Shown here: positions 59,046 through 64,000 of the stretch, one piece after another
Numbering within the stretch: the stretch's first letter is position 1
Layout: each line of letters begins with the position of its first letter
Assembly (NCBI GenBank): GCA_028583605.1
Contig: CM053328.1
Location: 14,505,107 to 14,569,106 of the forward strand
DNA: 64,000 nt
DNA from: Dastarcus helophoroides
Lineage: Eukaryota; Arthropoda; Insecta; Coleoptera; Bothrideridae
Direction: 5' to 3'
Program-made: the position numbers and the translations under genes
The notes under the pieces: generated by a model
What the model saw: the letters and a program-made list of their open reading frames with translations, nothing else
Told to the model about the DNA's origin: nothing
The model's database searches: none

Positions 59046-60406
59046 CAAACTTGAAATACGGTAATTTCGAATATTCCTTGAAATTTAAAAAAGTCGAAAT
59101 TTCAAGAAAAGAGGTAAGTATTTGAGTTCAAAGTCAAAATTTGTATTATTAAGGTAGACATTTTAAGAGCTAACGTGAGTTGGTGACTAGTTTTACGAAA
59201 TTGCAAATTTAAACATACCTACAATATTTTCTCAAAAATTTTACTTTTTGTGAAAGCTTCAGCCTTTTCCTCAAAATATCGATTTTAATCTTAAAGTGGC
59301 TATTTTTTTCCAAATTTATTTCATTTAAAAATTATCTTTCTTATAAAATATTTTACTTTTTTTCAGGAGAATGTCAACTGTAATTCAAATATTTTATTGT
59401 ATGGTATTTATCGAAACATATTTCGCCCCTATTCTCAACTACTGATCTACTTTTCAAAAGTTTGTATTTAAAGTAGAGATTTGAAAATTTTAATCGTAAT
59501 TTTGACATCGAAATTAAGTGAAAATTTAAAATATTCACTGAAGATTTGAAATCATGAGAAAAGAGCAAAATTTTAACCTACTTTCCTAAAATCGAAATTT
59601 TAAGAAAGGTTATTTAACATGTTGACGAAAAACTCGAAAATAAAAAAAAAACATAAAACTGAATTGAACTTTTGGCCCATTTCCCAAAAGTTTAGGATTA
59701 AAGTCAGCTCGAAAACATTCGTATCTGCAAAATTCAAAAAGGAGTAGTCAGTTCGAGATTCGTCCTAAATATTAAAAAACAATCATGTACTTACACAGGA
59801 AAACTATCTGATGATTTAAAAGAGATTTAAAACTAACCTAAACATCGTTCTGGTATTTTATTTACAGTTAATTTACAGGATTTAATGTAAAATTACAGCC
59901 ACTTACTTAATCACTACATAAAAATTGAGCTTAAATCTAAAATAAACATTCCCAAGTGGGCCAGCCATTTAACAAAAATAGAGTCAATATTTTGTCGCCC
60001 TATTTTGAATTTCATCGTGTATATCACATTTCACTTGAGATTAATATCAATGTTTAACAATTAGTTGTTCGAAAATCTTAAAACTAAGAAAAAGCAGCAC
60101 GAATATAGTGAATGAAAAAATGTAACAAATCGAATGTGTGAAATTGGAAATTTGATATAACGTCGTCATTGTACATTTAAACCCTTTAGATTCTCCAGAA
60201 ATCAGTTTTATAACAAGGTTTAATTAGTCAGCTAAAAATTTTGAGGTTAAGGACTGCCGTCAATAAATTTTTGAACAAAACTGAACATCGTCAAATTAAA
60301 GTATAATTTCTTTTATTTTAGTCTATCTTATTTTAAAGCTTAATATAGTCAGATATCAAACAGCGTATTTTCATTTTCCAAAATTTACACCTTGCCTTAG
60401 ACGGCT
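59046..60406. other. Intergenic A+T-rich sequence
   Basis: Mixed T-rich and A-rich patches. No gene or element resolved. The REXO1-like pseudogene begins just after. Confidence 0.45.
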
Positions 60407-61592
60407 TTACGGATGCATAAAGAAATAAACACGTATGACATGAATCATTTCGTACCAACAGTTACTGCACTGAAAGCAATCTCTAAAGTCGTTTCGGACC
60501 CTCCACAGCATGAGTTCCATGCAGGAGACTGCGTTTTCGTAGCTGTCATGGCCGTTCGAACTGTTTTGGATGGTGCGCTTTAAAATCGACGAAGTCAAAT
60601 TCTTCAGGAACCTCTCGTAAGGAAATCCATTGTAATGGGGGAACGAAAATGCAATGTCCACAATCGAACCGTGTACCATTCTAACAGCCCTGAGATCGTT
60701 CTCTAGTCCTTGTCCAATGAAAATGGCCATGGCACTGATGAAGCTCATGAGATCATTTTGCACTTCTCAAAGAGATTTCACGTTTTTCTCTTCGAGATCC
60801 TTTGCTGTTATCCCAGAAAAGCGTGTGTTATAGTCCATGATTTTACACTCAGGTCGCACAAAACTACTATAAACCAGGCGCTCATCCATCCCCACCACAG
60901 TCACTTTAGTGCACTCGAGCCCCCGCACCGTGAAGCAAATTAGGCAGTATAATGCGTAAACTCCGGGATTACCACCGATTGGCACGTATATCCATTCCAA
61001 ACATGTAATCTGCTCGTGGTGCATTCCTTGGTGTTCTCCTTCTCCCACAACAGGTGAATTCTTGCTCGAAGCCGCTCCCCTCTTCTTGTGCCCTCCGTTC
61101 TCAGTGAAACAGGCACTGCTCCTGCGTCGAATACTCGTTTTTGGCCATGAAGAAAGAGCTGCCGCAGCGGGCGTACGGAATCTTGCAACTGAAGCTGTTG
61201 GTTCCTGTCGTATCTGGAAAAAAACGAGCGCTTCTGCTCAAAATGCATCTTCTCCAAGCTACAGGCTCCGGAACTTCAAGCGGTCGACTCATCTTCTTCC
61301 AGAACCTCGTCGTCAGAGTCGCTCGAACTACTAAGACAGTTGCCCTCGATTGCAATCACTCATCGGACGCATCTTATCCGGCATGAATTCCTTTGCCGTT
61401 CACATCCAATTCCTTCATTGGAAATCGGTCCCTCCTTAATATAACCACCTGATCATCAGTTTCCACGGGGTATCCCAAGCAAAGCATCTGTTCGTGTGTT
61501 ATCAAGTAAATATGCAAAAACTGTATGAATTTGCTCTCGGAGATGTGAAGCTTTTGGTACTGCTGAAGTATGGGCATCGGATCGGCTTTCAT
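60407..61592 (-). pseudogene. Intronless REXO1-type RNA exonuclease pseudogene
   Basis: The minus strand reads, in family order, 'QKLHISESKFIQF' and 'YPVETDDQVVILRRDRF' (61374-61592); 'YARCGSSFFMAKNEYSTQEQ' (61101-61200), the Cys-rich region ahead of the nuclease; 'EFTCCG' (about 61045); then the exonuclease domain: 'GNPGVYALYCLICFTVRGLE', 'VVGMDERLVYSSFVRPECKI' and 'DYNTRFSGITAKDLEEKN' (60767-61000), and 'FIGQGLENDLRAVRMVHGSI' with 'FPHYNGFPYERFLKNL' and 'CMELMLWRVRNDF' (60470-60740). REXO1-type enzymes are DEDD 3'-5' RNA exonucleases. Here the first block, normally ALDCEM, reads ALYCLI, so its Asp and Glu are lost, and 'IGH' has become 'IGQ'. With several stops and frameshifts it cannot work. 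Continuous exon-like sequence without introns suggests a retrocopy, though I see no clear poly(A) tail. Confidence 0.85.
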
Positions 61593-61830
61593 GTTTTCCG
61601 CAAAGATGCGTCCTCCTATCTTCGGTTCTCTCGTTGCCTACGCCACATATCTTTCGTCCGCGGACTGGATTCGATGTTCGACGGTTGACTCTTCTCTTTG
61701 TTACTACTTCCGCCAGGTATGGGACCTCCTGGGTCAGGACCCTCTGTATACAAAAAGCACCAATTAAAAAATTTCCAACACCACCTCACCCTAACTGTCA
61801 CCAGTTTCAGGTTTCGATGCCAATTCAATC
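61593..61830 (-). pseudogene. Possible upstream continuation of the REXO1-like pseudogene
   Basis: GC-richer sequence continues upstream with frames such as 'PGGSSNKEKSQPSN' and 'EPKIGGRIFAENMKADP' that could be the preceding part of the same protein. I cannot match them to a conserved region. Confidence 0.4.
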
Positions 61831-62170
61831 TGATTGATTACAATTTTTAAGTTTTTAGGCTTAAGGAAATAAGAAATAATTTGAGTATAAAATTAGGATC
61901 CCAAAATTCGACATTAAATCTGGAATTCTGGCATCATGTTTGACATTCTGATGTTATACGTTTGAAGTTTTAGTGAAATTCAAAATTCTGAATCAAATTC
62001 AAAATTCTCAATCAAATTCCAATTTACTATTCGAAGCTGTTCGTATCGAAAACAAAATTTTAAAAAATTAGTTTGAAATTAAATGTGTAATGTTCTAAAA
62101 AAATTAATATTAAGACAAAATAAACAGAAACTGAAAATTTTAAATTAAAAATAAATATCCATCGATTTTG
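61831..62170. other. A+T-rich spacer
   Basis: Short repeated AAATTC words near 61976-62030. Nothing else is supportable. Confidence 0.45.
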
Positions 62171-63460
62171 TACATTTTGAGTAAATTTTTTGCTCTCTCT
62201 CGAAAGTGCTTTCCATAAAGTAGTTTTCTGCCCATTTTCTTATCAGATCTTGTTCATATTCAGTCTCTTGTTCTAAAATTATTTACTTAATTTTTATTTC
62301 CTGCATGGTATAGTATTTATCTGCTTTAATTATTGTTTGGTGGAGAATTGATTTTTTACCATAGAAGTATTCTCTGAGAGCGAGTATTTGTTTATTGTGT
62401 AGGTTTTTTTATGTGCATGATACCTCTACCGACTTTTTTGCTGGGAAGTATTACTCTTTCCATATTTGCATTCTGATGATGTGCTCCGTATTTTGTTTGC
62501 GTTGTTCTTATATTTCTCTGAAGACTTTCAAGATCCTTATCACTCCATTTGATTATCCCATACGAATTAGTATTGGGATGGTAAAGGTGTTAATAGCTTT
62601 CATCGTGTATCCTCCATTTAATTCCGTTTTAAGGATGGCTTCCATTCTTTCCTGAAATTCTCTGGTAACACTGTTCTTTATTTCTGTATGGACATTGTAA
62701 CTGCATTACCTCTATTCCGGGAAATATAGTTTCCTTGCTGTTTATCATTTTACCCCTTTGTATATTGATGATTTTACACTTCTCTAAGCCAAATTTTATA
62801 TGTATATATGCACTGAAGTTTTGTACAATATTTAACATGTGTTTTATTTGTAACTCATTGCCGGCATATATTTTGTGATTATCCATGTAGAATAAGGGTG
62901 AGAAAATATATGTTGTTTTCCACTTGCCTTTAAATTCTTAGCCATATTTTGTTGCGTTTAAGATTGTGATTAGTTGATTTATTGCTAATATGAACCACAG
63001 TGCACTAAGTGCATCTCCTTGGTATATTCCTCTCTTTATATGCATGTCTTTGATGTATATCCTTTGTTTCTCCGTGGATATAATGAGTCTGGGTTTCCAT
63101 GTTTGCATTATATTTTCCAGGAAATTTATTAGGTTCGGATGAATTTTATATAATTTGAAGATATAAATTAGCCATAAGTGGGGTACAAAATCAAAGGCCT
63201 TTCAATAATCAATATATGATACTATATGGAGGTTTTGGCTTTGTTTTCTGGTTTGTCCTAAGATTACAGGGTCCATAATGAGCTATTCCTTACATATCCT
63301 TTCGCATTTCGAGTACATCCTTTCTGCTGTCCCGTTATTATGTGGTTTTCCAAGATATGCTTATAAATTTGGTGATTATACAAGATGTTAATATTTTATA
63401 TAGGGTAGTTAGGCATGTTATTGGTCTATATTTGGCCGGATTTTTACTATCATTTAGATC
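62171..63460 (-). mobile_element. Non-LTR retrotransposon reverse transcriptase remnant (R4/Dong-like)
   Basis: The minus strand gives 'KAFDFVPHLWLIYIFKLYK' (63150-63210), 'NIMQTWKPRLIISTEKQRIY' (63060-63125), 'IKRGIYQGDALSALWFILAI' (62985-63045) and 'FYMDNHKIYAGNELQIKHML' (62830-62890), where the catalytic box reads YMDN in place of YMDD. Further downstream come 'FGLEKCKIINIQRGKMI' and, near the C-terminus, 'MERVILPSKKVGRGIMHIK' (62400-62460). Stops are common near the ends. 'QGDALSALWF' is characteristic of the R4/Dong and R2 groups. The element's 5' side stops near a GC-rich tandem at 63461. Confidence 0.85.
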
Positions 63461-63665
63461 CTTAGGCCGTTTTTAGAGCCACGCGGGTGGCACCCGTCAC
63501 CCGCGCGCGGGTAGGCAGAATACATTTGTTTGCAGCAAGTTATTAAGGCCGTTTTTAGAGTCACGCGGGTGGCACCCGTCACCCGCGCGATTTTTTTCAA
63601 ACCTGAGCACCCGCTAAAGTTTTCTCTGTTTTGCCTTTTAGAGTCACGCGGGTAACGGACGGGTG
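63461..63665. repeat. GC-rich hairpin-forming tandem repeat
   Basis: AGGCCGTTTTTAGAG followed by CACGCGGGTGGCACCCGTCA and CCCGCGCG occurs at 63464-63510 and again at 63546-63590, 82 bp apart. A partial third copy (TTTTAGAGTCACGCGGGTAA) starts at 63637. Each unit folds back on itself (CGCGGGTG pairs with CACCCGCG). The flanks are A+T-rich. Confidence 0.8.
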
Positions 63666-64000
63666 TTATGCAGATATTATAAGTATAAATGAAAATAATT
63701 ATTATTGCCTTAATTAATTTAGAGTTTATCCATGATAGCCTCAATGTCTGTATGTTGGGGTCTTTAAAAGTTTTAAGAAAATTTTGAAAAAAATGAGTAA
63801 GTTACAATTAAACTTTTGATGAGATGGGTGTAGTTTCCTCAAGTGATCAGTTTTTTTTTAAAAAGCACACCAATATTTCAGTACTTAATAAAAATATTTT
63901 AAGCTCGAATGTCTGACTACTTGCCCCAAGTGTCCTCCCCATGCGCACAGCAAATCCGTCAATAACTAAGCTTTCAGTTTCGATATATTCAATATTCATG
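63666..64000. other. A+T-rich sequence to window end
   Basis: No gene or element is recognised. Confidence 0.45.

Noticed and set aside
61062..61386. Overlapping + strand open frames
   Set aside because: Antisense shadows of the REXO1-like pseudogene, whose minus-strand residues match the family.
1..64000. CRISPR arrays, bacterial operons, tRNA and rRNA genes
   Set aside because: None seen on reading; spaced identical short repeats and cloverleaf or rRNA core words were not found, though a covariance-model scan was not possible.

Overview
This is a strongly A+T-rich piece of an animal nuclear genome, almost certainly an insect; the order cannot be fixed from the sequence. The evidence is GT-AG introns, insect-type transposons (RTE-, Jockey/I- and R4/Dong-like LINEs, Tc1/mariner, Penelope-like elements, solo LTRs) and one conserved gene that closely resembles insect Shaw, the Kv3-type voltage-gated potassium channel. 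There are no operons and little coding DNA. Most of the window is intron, transposon debris and degenerate low-complexity sequence.

Layout. 1-28.8 kb is upstream of the Shaw start codon: LINE fragments at 1-630, 5.28-6.69 kb and 13.8-15.0 kb, a long RTE-type LINE at 20.84-23.71 kb split by a solo LTR, a dead Tc1 transposase, a second solo LTR, two fold-back elements and long T-rich or A-rich blocks. 28.8-55.74 kb is the Shaw gene on the + strand: coding parts at 28821-29029, 29086-29203, 34554-34748, 34797-35546, 43968-44178 and 55583-55737, about 545 residues as I assemble it, with a probable poly(A) signal at 56038. Its introns hold a 2-kb mariner-like element with roughly 300-bp inverted ends, a pogo-like MITE, Penelope-like fragments and a LINE. 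56-64 kb holds no intact gene: a Penelope fragment, an intronless broken copy of a REXO1-type RNA exonuclease, another LINE and a GC-rich hairpin tandem.

The points most worth a second look are: (1) a hammerhead-ribozyme-like motif repeated in five Penelope-like arms, with stem-supporting base changes between copies; (2) a 48-nt frame-preserving intron just before S1 of Shaw; (3) a stop codon and two AATAAA signals directly after the donor of Shaw coding exon 5, which predict a short alternative C-terminus; (4) strand-polarised degenerate tracts that flip orientation; (5) a mariner-like element carrying a piece of a second, diverged transposase in the opposite orientation.

All similarities come from recognising protein families by eye; no database search was run. 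Boundaries of decayed elements are approximate.
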